In this document: piece by piece, positions 12,285 through 19,747 of the stretch
Layout: each line of letters opens with the position of its first letter
How positions within the stretch are numbered: position 1 is the first letter of the stretch
NCBI RefSeq assembly: GCF_016918765.2
Contig: NZ_CP092104.1
Location: 1,426,001 to 1,490,000 of the forward strand
Direction: 5' to 3'
Source of the DNA: Flagellatimonas centrodinii
GTDB taxonomy: Bacteria; Pseudomonadota; Gammaproteobacteria; Nevskiales; Nevskiaceae
DNA: 64,000 bases
The notes under the pieces: model-generated
What the model saw: the letters and a program-made list of their open reading frames with translations, nothing else
Databases searched by the model: none
Told to the model about the DNA's origin: nothing
Position numbers and translations under genes: made by a program

Positions 12285-13640
12285 ATGGCGGCGGGTTTCA
12301 GCCCAGAGGCCGCGTGGCCGCGGCCGGACTTGCGCGGCATCCCCGGTCGCAATGGCCTGCCGGTGCTCGGCCAGACGCTCGATTTTCTGCGGGACCCGCT
12401 CGCCTTTGCCCGCGAACAGCATCAGCGTTTCGGGCCGGTGTCGCGCGGGCATTTCCTGTTCGAGCCGCGCATCTTCCTCACCTCGGCTGACGGCAACGAG
12501 GCGGTGTTGGCCGACCGCCAGCAGGCCCTGTCGGCCCACGGCGGCTGGCATCCGATACTTGGCGACCTGTTTCCCCGCGGCCTGATGCTGCGCGACGGTG
12601 ACGACCATCGACTGCACCGTCGGCTGATGCAGCCGGCCTTTCGCGCCGAAGTGCTGGCCGGTTACCTGCAGCGCATGAACCCCCGCATCGTCGCCAGCCT
12701 CGATGCCTGGGCGAAAACGCCGCAGTTGCGGTTCTACCCCGCCATCAAACGACTGACGCTGGAGATCGCCGCGGAGGTGTTTCTTGGCCTGTCGTCGATG
12801 GACGAGATTGATCGGGTCAACCGTGATTTCACCGACGTGGTGGAAGCCTCCACCGCGGTCCTGCGGACCCCGGTGATCGGCCGTCGCTATGCCCGCGGTG
12901 TGGCGGCGCGGCGGCGTCTGGCGGCGTTTCTCGGCGAGCGGGTACCGGCCCGTCGCAATGGCCAGGGCAGCGACCTGTTCACCCAGCTCTGCCAGGCCGA
13001 GGACGAACACGGACAGCGCTACGCCGACGATGAGGTGGTCGACCATCTGGTGTTCCTCATGATGGCTGCGCATGACACCACCACCAGCGCGCTTACCACG
13101 TTGGTCTATGCGCTTGCCGGGGCGCCACAGTGGCAGCAGCGGCTCGCCGATGAGGCGCTGGCGTTGCCGGATGCGACGCTGTCGCATGATCAACTGGGGC
13201 ATGCGGAAACCCTGGGATGGGCCCTGCGCGAAGCCCTGAGGTTGTACCCGCCGCTGACCAGCATCGTGCGTCGTGCATGCAAGCCGCTGACCGTGCATGG
13301 CGTTGAGATTCCGGTCGGCGCATCGGTGGCGGTGTTCCCGGTCTGGACCCAGCGGGACCCACAATGGTGGACCGCGCCCGATCAATTCGACCCCGAGCGA
13401 TTCGGCCCACACCGACAGGAACACCGGCGCCATCCCTTCGCCTGGGCGCCGTTCGGTGGCGGCGCCCATATGTGCCTTGGACTGCACTTTGCCGAGATGC
13501 AGGTGAAGGCGGTCATGCATGCGCTGCTGCGTCGGTTCGTGCTGCAGGTTCCGGCCGGTTATCACATGCCTTACCAATTGGCGCCGATTGCCAAACCGCG
13601 CGACGGACTGCCTCTGCAATTGCGGCCGCGGACCCCATGA
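12285..13640 (+). CDS. Cytochrome P450
   Basis: A soluble P450 of 451 residues. The I-helix oxygen-binding motif is AAHDTTTS, the K-helix ExxR is EALR, and the haem-binding loop FGGGAHMCLG puts the axial cysteine at residue 397. No N-terminal membrane anchor is seen. The family within the P450s cannot be fixed by eye; the N-terminal PVLGQTLDFLRDP style recalls CYP120/CYP51-like bacterial enzymes rather than the alkane-oxidising CYP153. Two ATGs are in frame (12279, 12285); the second is placed seven bases after AGGAG and is preferred. No ferredoxin or reductase is adjacent, so redox partners must be elsewhere. Confidence 0.93.
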   Translation: MAAGFSPEAAWPRPDLRGIPGRNGLPVLGQTLDFLRDPLAFAREQHQRFGPVSRGHFLFEPRIFLTSADGNEAVLADRQQALSAHGGWHPILGDLFPRGLMLRDGDDHRLHRRLMQPAFRAEVLAGYLQRMNPRIVASLDAWAKTPQLRFYPAIKRLTLEIAAEVFLGLSSMDEIDRVNRDFTDVVEASTAVLRTPVIGRRYARGVAARRRLAAFLGERVPARRNGQGSDLFTQLCQAEDEHGQRYADDEVVDHLVFLMMAAHDTTTSALTTLVYALAGAPQWQQRLADEALALPDATLSHDQLGHAETLGWALREALRLYPPLTSIVRRACKPLTVHGVEIPVGASVAVFPVWTQRDPQWWTAPDQFDPERFGPHRQEHRRHPFAWAPFGGGAHMCLGLHFAEMQVKAVMHALLRRFVLQVPAGYHMPYQLAPIAKPRDGLPLQLRPRTP

Positions 13641-13689
13641 AAACGCTGAACGCGTTAGCATGGCCGGCCATTCAGATGAGATGTTCAGC

Positions 13690-14172
13690 ATGGAAATCGC
13701 AGATCGCTGCGTCGCCAGTTTTCACTACACCCTGACCAACACCCAGGGCGAAGTACTCGACAGTTCCTCGGGTGGCGACCCGATGGCCTATCTGCATGGC
13801 CAGGGCAACATCATCAGCGGCCTGGAAAAGGCGCTGACTGGTAAGAAAGCCGGCGACAAGCTTGATGTCACCGTGGCCCCCGCCGACGCCTACGGCGAGC
13901 GCCGTCTGGAACTGATCCAGCAGGTCCCGATGACCGCCTTTCAGGGTGTGCCGGAAGTGAAGCCGGGCATGGCTTTCACTGCGCAGTCCAACCAGGGCCC
14001 GATGCGGGTGACGGTGACGGCGGTCAATGACGACCAGGTCACCGTCGACGGGAACCACCCCCTGGCCGGTGAAACGCTCAAGTTCGCGGTGGAGATTGCG
14101 GAAGTGCGTGAAGCCAGCGCAGAAGAACTGGAACACGGTCACGTGCACGGCCCCGGCGGCCACCAGCACTGA
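13690..14172 (+). CDS. slyD: FKBP-type peptidyl-prolyl isomerase, SlyD type
   Basis: A 160-residue SlyD-like FKBP. The FKBP half begins with a chain like FHYTLTNTQGEVLDSS and includes YLHGQGNIISGLEKAL; the inserted chaperone (IF) domain follows at about residues 70-125; the HPLAGETLKFAVEI segment returns to the FKBP fold. The short histidine tail HGHVHGPGGHQH suggests metal binding, as in E. coli SlyD. It catalyses proline isomerisation and helps metalloprotein maturation in the cytoplasm. ATGs at 13681 and 13690 are both possible; the second fits the GATGAG ribosome site better. Confidence 0.93.
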   Translation: MEIADRCVASFHYTLTNTQGEVLDSSSGGDPMAYLHGQGNIISGLEKALTGKKAGDKLDVTVAPADAYGERRLELIQQVPMTAFQGVPEVKPGMAFTAQSNQGPMRVTVTAVNDDQVTVDGNHPLAGETLKFAVEIAEVREASAEELEHGHVHGPGGHQH

Positions 14173-14314
14173 CATCTGCCCGTCCCGGCGCCGGCTCCAT
14201 GATGTCCGGTGTCGGGGCTGCGGGTCGGCGGCAGCACCGACCGTGCGGAACGTCCGACTGCCGAGGCGGTCCGAACCGGGTGACCCGATGTCGGGCAAGC
14301 CGAGGATAGTGATC

Positions 14315-15181
14315 ATGCGTTCATCGATGGCCCTTGTGGCGATCAGCTGCATTCTGCTGGCCGGGCCGCTGCGTGCAGCGGCCGAGACCGATTCGCCTGC
14401 GGCCGCGCCGGCCGTCTCATTGCTGCAGGCGGTCGCCAGCCCTGAACGAACGCCGGCGTTCGCCGCCCGGGATGTCTACCGACACCCGGTCGAGGTGTTG
14501 CGGTTTTTCGGTGTTGAACCTGATCACCATGTGGTGGAGTTGTGGCCCGGTGGTGGCTGGTGGACCGAGATTCTTGCCCCCTACCTGCGTGCGGCCGGGC
14601 AGTACACCGCCGCCGGGTTTGTTCCCAGTGATGACCCCACCGCCTATCGCGACCGCATCCAGCAGCGGTTCCAGCAGCAGCTCGATGGCGCGCCCGAGCG
14701 GTACGACCGTGTGGTCGTCACCCAACTGGGCCTGCCTGATCAATGGCAGATCGCCGCGCCCGGCAGTGCCGATGTGGTGCTCACCTTCCGCAATGTCCAC
14801 AACTGGTTGAAGGGCCGCTATGAACGCGAAGTGTTTGCCGCCGCCTTCCGCGCGCTGAAGCCGGGTGGGGTACTGGGCGTGGTCGAGCACCGTGGCGACC
14901 CCGACATGAGCGATGCCGACATCGACCAGTCCGGCTATGTGCCGGAGGCGCGGGTGATCCAGCTGGCCGAGGACGCCGGTTTTCGGCTGGTGGCACGGTC
15001 CGAGATCAACGCCAACCCGCGGGACCTGAAGCGCTACGCCGAAGGCGTGTGGACCTTGCCGCCGTCATTGCGGCTGGGCGAACTGGACCGCGAGCATTAC
15101 CTCGCCATCGGCGAATCCGACCGCATGACCCTGAAGTTCGTCAAGCGGGAGATCCCCACCCGCGCCACGGCGGCACCGTAG
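14315..15181 (+). CDS. Exported class I SAM-dependent methyltransferase-like protein
   Basis: A 288-residue protein with a Sec signal peptide (MALVAISCILLAGPLRAAAE) followed by a methyltransferase-like fold: VVELWPGGGWWTEILAPYL is a modified SAM-binding motif I and ALKPGGVLGVVEHRG is the later strand of the fold. This matches the predicted methyltransferases of the COG4798 type, which are exported and of unknown substrate. An exported protein would not meet SAM easily, so the real activity is unclear. The ATG at 14315 follows GAGGAT; an ATG at 14288 is also in frame but would spoil the signal peptide. Confidence 0.8.
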   Translation: MRSSMALVAISCILLAGPLRAAAETDSPAAAPAVSLLQAVASPERTPAFAARDVYRHPVEVLRFFGVEPDHHVVELWPGGGWWTEILAPYLRAAGQYTAAGFVPSDDPTAYRDRIQQRFQQQLDGAPERYDRVVVTQLGLPDQWQIAAPGSADVVLTFRNVHNWLKGRYEREVFAAAFRALKPGGVLGVVEHRGDPDMSDADIDQSGYVPEARVIQLAEDAGFRLVARSEINANPRDLKRYAEGVWTLPPSLRLGELDREHYLAIGESDRMTLKFVKREIPTRATAAP

Positions 15182-15189
15182 CGCCTCGG

Positions 15190-15810
15190 CTAGTTCCCCG
15201 CCGGCGGGGCGAAGTGACCAAAGCGGGTATCCCAGTCATCGAGTTGTGCCCGCAGCCGCCGGTCCTGCCACAACGTGAACGGGGTACTGCCCAGCTGACG
15301 GCCGGCCGGCGTACTCAACTGTTCCACGTTGCTGGCGATGCGGCGGTGGCCGTTGATCCGTTCGCGGCGGCCGGTGTTGTCGCGCCGCAACCCGGGTTCC
15401 GCGCGGGCCAGGGCAATGGCGTAGGCGGCCGCATCCTGGGGGACGAAGGTCATTTCCATCAGCCGGTCGTTGAAGAAATCCAGTGTCATCCGGCCTTCCA
15501 CGCCGAGGTGGGTAAACGGTGACAGCTCCAGCGTGACCAGATCCCGGGCCGGATGGTCGGGCGTCGCCGGGCGCAGAATGCGGTTGACATCGACCAGTTC
15601 CGGAAAGCGCCGGGCCACCGCCTCCTCGCTCATGTAGCTACGCAGCCCCGACGTCAGGTCGACGCCGGTCAGACGGGTTTCAAAAGCCGCCGTCTCCGGG
15701 TGGTCCGGGCGGTCGGACCACCACGGCAGCCAGGCTGCCAGCAGCACGCCGGACATGCCCAGCAGCATGGAAACGACAGTGGCATAGAAGAGGTTGGCCC
15801 GGGTGCTCAT
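15190..15810 (-). CDS. Hypothetical membrane-anchored protein
   Basis: A 206-residue protein I do not recognise. One N-terminal hydrophobic segment (residues about 7-26, LFYATVVSMLLGMSGVLLAA) probably anchors it in the inner membrane with the rest in the periplasm. The soluble part contains LTLELSPFTHLGVEGRMTLDFFNDRLMEMTF, reminiscent of small mixed alpha/beta domains, without a catalytic motif. It converges with the methyltransferase gene eight bases away and is divergent from acyl-CoA dehydrogenase across 67 bp. Base composition and codon use look like the neighbours. Confidence 0.7.
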   Translation of the reverse strand: MSTRANLFYATVVSMLLGMSGVLLAAWLPWWSDRPDHPETAAFETRLTGVDLTSGLRSYMSEEAVARRFPELVDVNRILRPATPDHPARDLVTLELSPFTHLGVEGRMTLDFFNDRLMEMTFVPQDAAAYAIALARAEPGLRRDNTGRRERINGHRRIASNVEQLSTPAGRQLGSTPFTLWQDRRLRAQLDDWDTRFGHFAPPAGN

Positions 15811-15877
15811 GCTGCACAGTGTAGTGCCCCCGGCACAACCTACAATCCGGGTACGACCATTGGATCCCGAGCACCTC

Positions 15878-17683
15878 ATGAGCAAGTCCGCCATCGCCGA
15901 CCGCCGCAACCTCGACTTCCTGCTGTACGAGTTCCTCAAGGTGCAGGCCTGGCAACGCTGGCCGCGGTTCGCCGCCCACGAGCGCGAGACCTACGAACAG
16001 GTGCTGGACCTCTCGCATCGGCTGGCGCTCGACCGGTTCCGCAACCACAACAGCCGCGGCGACCGCGAAGAGCCGGCCATGCAGGCGGACGGCAGCGTCA
16101 AGATCATCCCCGAAGTCGCCGAAGCGCTGCGCGCATTCGCCGATGCCGGCTTCATGGCGATGCTGGCCGACGAGGCCGAGGGCGGCATGCAGTTGCCCTA
16201 CACCCTGGCGCTGGCCTGCGACAGCCTGTTCATGAGCGCCAACCTGGCGACCAGTGGCTTCACCCTGTTGTCGCGCGGTGTGGCCAACCTGCTTGAAGCC
16301 CATGGCACCGCTGAACAGCAGCAACGCTATCGTGTGCCGATTCTCGAAGGCCGCTTCACCGGCACCATGTGCCTGTCGGAACCGCAGGCCGGCTCCTCGT
16401 TGGGCGACATCAAGACCATCGCCCAGCCGCAGCCCGACGGCAGTTGGCGGCTGGAGGGCGCCAAAATGTGGATCAGCGGCGGCGATCACGAACTGAGTGA
16501 CAACATCATCCACATGGTGCTCGCCAAGACCCCGGATGCGCCGCCGGGCGTGAAGGGCATCTCCCTGTTCATCGTGCCGCGCTACCGGCTCAACGCCGAC
16601 GGCAGTCGCGGCCCGCGCAACGACGTGCAGCTGGCCGGTATCAACCACAAGCTGGGCCAGCGCGGCTTGGTCAACACCTTCCTCAAGTTCGGCGAGCGCG
16701 GTGACTGCCACGGCGAGCTGGTGGGTGAGCTGCACCAGGGCCTGGCCTGCATGTTCCACATGATGAACGAGGCACGGCTCGGCGTCGGCATGGGGGCGGT
16801 GATGTGTGGCCTGGCAGGCTATCTGTATTCCTTGCAGTATGCGCAGGAGCGCCGCCAGGGTCGGCCCGCCGACAACAAGGACCCGCTGTCGCCGCCGATC
16901 CCCATCATCGAACACGCCGACGTGCGCCGCATGCTGCTCATGCAGAAGAGCCTGGTGGAAGGGGCCTACGCCCTCACCCTGTATGCCGCCAGCCTGATCG
17001 ACCGCAAGACCCACGGCCCGGACGAAGATGCCAAGGCCTTGCATGCCCGGCTGGACCTGCTCACCCCGATCGTCAAGGCCTGGACCGCCGACCACACCCT
17101 GCGGGCCAACGATCAGGCCATCCAGATCCTCGGCGGCTACGGCTACACCCGCGAATATCCGGTTGAGCAGTACTGGCGCGACAACCGCCTCAACCCCATC
17201 CATGAGGGCACCAACGGCATCCAGGCGCTGGACCTGCTCGGCCGCAAGGCGATGATGCACAACGGCGCTGCGCTGAGCGCATTGCTTGCCGACATGCAGG
17301 CTTGTGCCGAGCGCAACAGCGGCCACGACGAACTCGCCCCGCTGGCTGCCCAGCTTGCCAACGGCGTTCGCCTGGTCGGCGAAACCACCCACAAGCTGGC
17401 CACCGCCATGCTCGCCGGGGAGGTGAAGGCCGCTCTTGCCAACGCACCGCAATATCTGCTGATGCTGGGCCACCTCACCGTCGCCTGGTTGTGGCTGCAA
17501 CAGGCCGAGATCGCCCACGACACCCTGGCCACCGCCCCCGAAGCCGACCGCGATTTCTACCGCGGCAAGCTCGCCGCCTGCCGCTACTTCTTCATTTACG
17601 AACTGCCCGCCATTGAGCCCGCAGCGAAGCTGTTGCAGCGGATGGACCGGACGGTGTTGGAGACCGAGGTGGGGGTGTTGTGA
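15878..17683 (+). CDS. Acyl-CoA dehydrogenase (long form, about 600 residues)
   Basis: A 601-residue acyl-CoA dehydrogenase of the long type with an added C-terminal domain, which makes the trans-2 double bond in acyl-CoA during beta-oxidation. FAD/substrate signatures TMCLSEPQAGSSLGDI and ILGGYGYTREYPVEQYWRD are intact, and HEGTNGIQALDLLGRK follows. The ATG at 15878 starts the conserved N-terminus. The last 200 bp of the gene exist a second time, decayed, at 18487-18678 on the far side of mqsRA (see the pseudogene entry). The gene itself looks complete. Confidence 0.94.
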   Translation: MSKSAIADRRNLDFLLYEFLKVQAWQRWPRFAAHERETYEQVLDLSHRLALDRFRNHNSRGDREEPAMQADGSVKIIPEVAEALRAFADAGFMAMLADEAEGGMQLPYTLALACDSLFMSANLATSGFTLLSRGVANLLEAHGTAEQQQRYRVPILEGRFTGTMCLSEPQAGSSLGDIKTIAQPQPDGSWRLEGAKMWISGGDHELSDNIIHMVLAKTPDAPPGVKGISLFIVPRYRLNADGSRGPRNDVQLAGINHKLGQRGLVNTFLKFGERGDCHGELVGELHQGLACMFHMMNEARLGVGMGAVMCGLAGYLYSLQYAQERRQGRPADNKDPLSPPIPIIEHADVRRMLLMQKSLVEGAYALTLYAASLIDRKTHGPDEDAKALHARLDLLTPIVKAWTADHTLRANDQAIQILGGYGYTREYPVEQYWRDNRLNPIHEGTNGIQALDLLGRKAMMHNGAALSALLADMQACAERNSGHDELAPLAAQLANGVRLVGETTHKLATAMLAGEVKAALANAPQYLLMLGHLTVAWLWLQQAEIAHDTLATAPEADRDFYRGKLAACRYFFIYELPAIEPAAKLLQRMDRTVLETEVGVL

Positions 17684-17708
17684 GAATGGGTAGAGCGTAG
17701 CGGCCGTC

Positions 17709-18110
17709 TCAGCCCGCCCGGATTTCGTTGAGCAACTCCGGGTGCCGGTCCAGCACCTTCAGAAGCTTCACCAAGGCTAACGGGGGTTTCGTCTTCCCCG
17801 TTTCGTAGCGCGAGAACGCGTTGACACCACCGCCGAAGATCTCGGCCGCCGTCTTTTGATCCAGCGCCAGTTTCTTGCGAACCCCGGCGATGAATCCGGG
17901 ATCGACCGCGGCAGCATTGACCTGCCGCGTGAACGCCTTCATCGCACCCATCACGCGGTCGGATTCGGATGCATCGAGGACAGACTCATGACAGTTCGGG
18001 CAGAAATCGCCGGTGACCGCCGGGATCACCGTGCGCTCCCCCTTGTAGGTAAAGGGCAGATTGCGCGTGTCATGGACCAGTTTGGCGAAACCGCAGGCGG
18101 GGCATTTCAT
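17709..18110 (-). CDS. mqsA: Antitoxin MqsA
   Basis: A 133-residue MqsA antitoxin. The N-terminal zinc site is intact, Cys3, Cys6, Cys37 and Cys40 (CPAC and CPNC), at exactly the E. coli positions, and the C-terminal half is an XRE-type helix-turn-helix (TAAEIFGGGVNAFSRYETGKTKPP). It neutralises MqsR and represses its own operon by binding a palindrome upstream. It follows mqsR with only two bases between the genes, the normal toxin-first order of this family. It lies between acyl-CoA dehydrogenase and the CRISPR-Cas operon. Confidence 0.96.
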   Translation of the reverse strand: MKCPACGFAKLVHDTRNLPFTYKGERTVIPAVTGDFCPNCHESVLDASESDRVMGAMKAFTRQVNAAAVDPGFIAGVRKKLALDQKTAAEIFGGGVNAFSRYETGKTKPPLALVKLLKVLDRHPELLNEIRAG

Positions 18111-18112
18111 GG

Positions 18113-18409
18113 TTAACGCTCCTTGAACGACACGATGAGGACGTCCTCCATGACCGTCAGCTTCAAGTAAACGTTTCCAGCCTTCGTGCGCGGCCGATAC
18201 ACGTCTTGCCAGACTCGGTGGTCGCCGTGGGTGGTCATGCTTTTGTAGAAGTCTGCGGATGTCAGCGACATCAGCACATTGAGCATGTCCGTGTACTCAA
18301 GACCGAGTGCGACCGCCCCCAGCCGGGCCGATTGCGTCGTGCGAACCCTTCCAGCCGTCACGAGGGCTTTGACTTTCGTCAACTTGCAGTGGGGCGTCCG
18401 TTTCTCCAC
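18113..18409 (-). CDS. mqsR: mRNA interferase toxin MqsR (GTG start)
   Basis: A 98-residue MqsR toxin, a RelE/YoeB-fold RNase that cuts mRNA at GCU/GCA. The residues known to matter in the E. coli protein are all present at the same numbers: Lys56, Gln68, Tyr81 and Lys96. The start codon is GTG at 18409 and no clear ribosome site precedes it, so expression may be weak or leaderless. It is transcribed leftward with mqsA from a promoter region that holds a TAACC/GGTTA palindrome. The toxin looks functional. Confidence 0.96.
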   Translation of the reverse strand: MEKRTPHCKLTKVKALVTAGRVRTTQSARLGAVALGLEYTDMLNVLMSLTSADFYKSMTTHGDHRVWQDVYRPRTKAGNVYLKLTVMEDVLIVSFKER

Positions 18410-18419
18410 TGAGGCATAA

Positions 18420-18434
18420 TAACCAAATAGGTTA
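18420..18434 (-). promoter_or_regulatory. MqsA operator (palindrome)
   Basis: TAACC-AAATA-GGTTA is a perfect inverted repeat beginning 10 bp upstream of the mqsR start. It agrees with the AACCT/AGGTT type of palindrome bound by E. coli MqsA, so autorepression is the likely role. Confidence 0.75.
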
Positions 18435-18486
18435 GTTTATGCAAGGATGCATAGAGCGCATCGTGCGACCATGGGCGGTAGCAGCC

Positions 18487-18678
18487 CCGTCGCCTGGCTA
18501 TGGCTGTAATAAGCCGAGATCGCCCACGATGCACGGCCCAATGCCGCCGACACCGGCCGCGGAAAACTCGCCGCCTGCCGCTATTTCTTCATCTACGAAC
18601 GGCCCGCCATCGAGCTCGCGGCGAAGCTGTTGCAGCGAATGGATACGACGGTATTGGAGGCGGAGGTGGGGTTTTGTA
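18487..18678 (+). pseudogene. Decayed fragment of an acyl-CoA dehydrogenase 3' end
   Basis: This segment repeats the last about 200 bp of the acyl-CoA dehydrogenase gene (17479-17683). Long matches include GCCGAGATCGCCCACGA, CTCGCCGCCTGCCGCTA and GCGAAGCTGTTGCAGCG, with many substitutions, an in-frame stop (TAA at the position of CAA) and an internal deletion of about ten bases. The similarity runs through the stop codon to a shared CGTCTCA (17705-17711 and 18694-18700). It is a remnant, not a gene, and with the intact gene end it flanks mqsRA as an imperfect direct repeat. The rest of the gene-free 18410-18769 stretch holds the mqsRA operator and the cas1 upstream dyad. Confidence 0.85.
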
Positions 18679-18693
18679 GCCCACATAAGCTTC

Positions 18694-18712
18694 CGTCTCA
18701 CGGATTGAGACG
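18694..18712. promoter_or_regulatory. Inverted repeat upstream of cas1
   Basis: CGTCTCA-CGGAT-TGAGACG is a perfect 7-bp inverted repeat 58 bp upstream of the cas1 start codon. It could be an operator for the cas operon. The left arm is shared with the acyl-CoA dehydrogenase flank at 17705-17711, so it may instead be part of the junction. Confidence 0.4.
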
Positions 18713-18769
18713 CTAGTCTGAGATCGTGGAACCGCTGATGTGCTCGGCGTGCTTGGCCAAGGAGGCTGC

Positions 18770-19747
18770 GTGGAAACGTTCTCCCCGACTGATCTCAAAT
18801 CCATCCTGCATTCGAAGCGGGCGAATCTCTACTACCTGCAGCATTGCCGAGTGTTGGTCAAAGGGGGGCGCGTCGAGTACGTCACCGACCAAGGTCGGGA
18901 GTCGCTCTACTGGAACATCCCGATCGCCAACACCACGACCGTGTTGTTGGGCACGGGGACATCCATTACCCAGGCCGCGGTACGGGAGCTTGCCAAGGCG
19001 GGCGTGTTGGTGGGCTTTTGCGGTGGCGGCGGAACGCCACTGTTCAGCGCCAACGAGGTCGATATCGAGGTCGCCTGGTTCTCGCCGCAGAGCGAGTACC
19101 GCCCGACCGAGTATCTCCAGGCCTGGGTGAAATTCTGGTTTGACGATGCATTGCGCCTGTCGGCAGCCAAGGCATTGCAACATGCGCGTCTGCAACGCCT
19201 CCGGGAAAGCTGGCTGGCCCCGCGTGGCGTGCGGGAGAAGGGATTCGAGATCGACAAGGAGCGCCTGTCCGTACTTCTGGATCGCTCGACCATTGCAGTA
19301 CAAACCGCACCCGATACCAATGTCCTGTTGACGGAAGAGGCGCGGCTCACAAAAGCATTGTTCCGACTGGCCGTTGATGCAACCGGCTACGGTAATTTCA
19401 CGCGGGCAAAGGGTGGTGTGGGGAGCGATCCTGCCAATCGCTTCCTGGATCACGGCAACTATCTGGCCTATGGTCTGGGCGCAACCGCGACCTGGGTACT
19501 AGGGCTTCCGCATGGTTTGGCCGTCTTGCATGGCAAGACCCGTCGTGGCGGGCTGGTCTTCGATGTCGCGGACCTGGTCAAGGATGCAGTCATCCTCCCT
19601 CAGGCGTTCTTGTCCGCCATGCGAGGTGATGATGAGCAGACTTTCCGACAAGCCTGCATTGAGCGCCTCACGCAGACGGAGGCGCTCGATTGCATGATTG
19701 ATACGCTGAAGACCGTTGCGATGGATACCGCGGCAGAAGCGACATGA
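18770..19747 (+). CDS. cas1: CRISPR-associated endonuclease Cas1, type I-F
   Basis: A 325-residue type I-F Cas1, the integrase subunit of spacer acquisition. The conserved ILHSKRANLYYLQHCRVLV opening, WNIPIANTTTVLLGTGTSIT, the LPHGLAVLHG histidine region and the LVFDVADLVKD aspartate region are present. The GTG at 18770 is chosen because AAGGAGG ends four bases before it and it gives the family N-terminus; an upstream GTG at 18740 is less likely. The stop overlaps the ATG of cas3 (ATGA). Cas1 works with the Cas2 domain fused to the next protein. Confidence 0.96.
   Translation: METFSPTDLKSILHSKRANLYYLQHCRVLVKGGRVEYVTDQGRESLYWNIPIANTTTVLLGTGTSITQAAVRELAKAGVLVGFCGGGGTPLFSANEVDIEVAWFSPQSEYRPTEYLQAWVKFWFDDALRLSAAKALQHARLQRLRESWLAPRGVREKGFEIDKERLSVLLDRSTIAVQTAPDTNVLLTEEARLTKALFRLAVDATGYGNFTRAKGGVGSDPANRFLDHGNYLAYGLGATATWVLGLPHGLAVLHGKTRRGGLVFDVADLVKDAVILPQAFLSAMRGDDEQTFRQACIERLTQTEALDCMIDTLKTVAMDTAAEAT

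Noticed and set aside
15680-17518. A 612-codon minus-strand frame opposite acyl-CoA dehydrogenase
   Set aside because: It is a GC-rich antisense shadow without motifs; the plus-strand gene is unmistakable.
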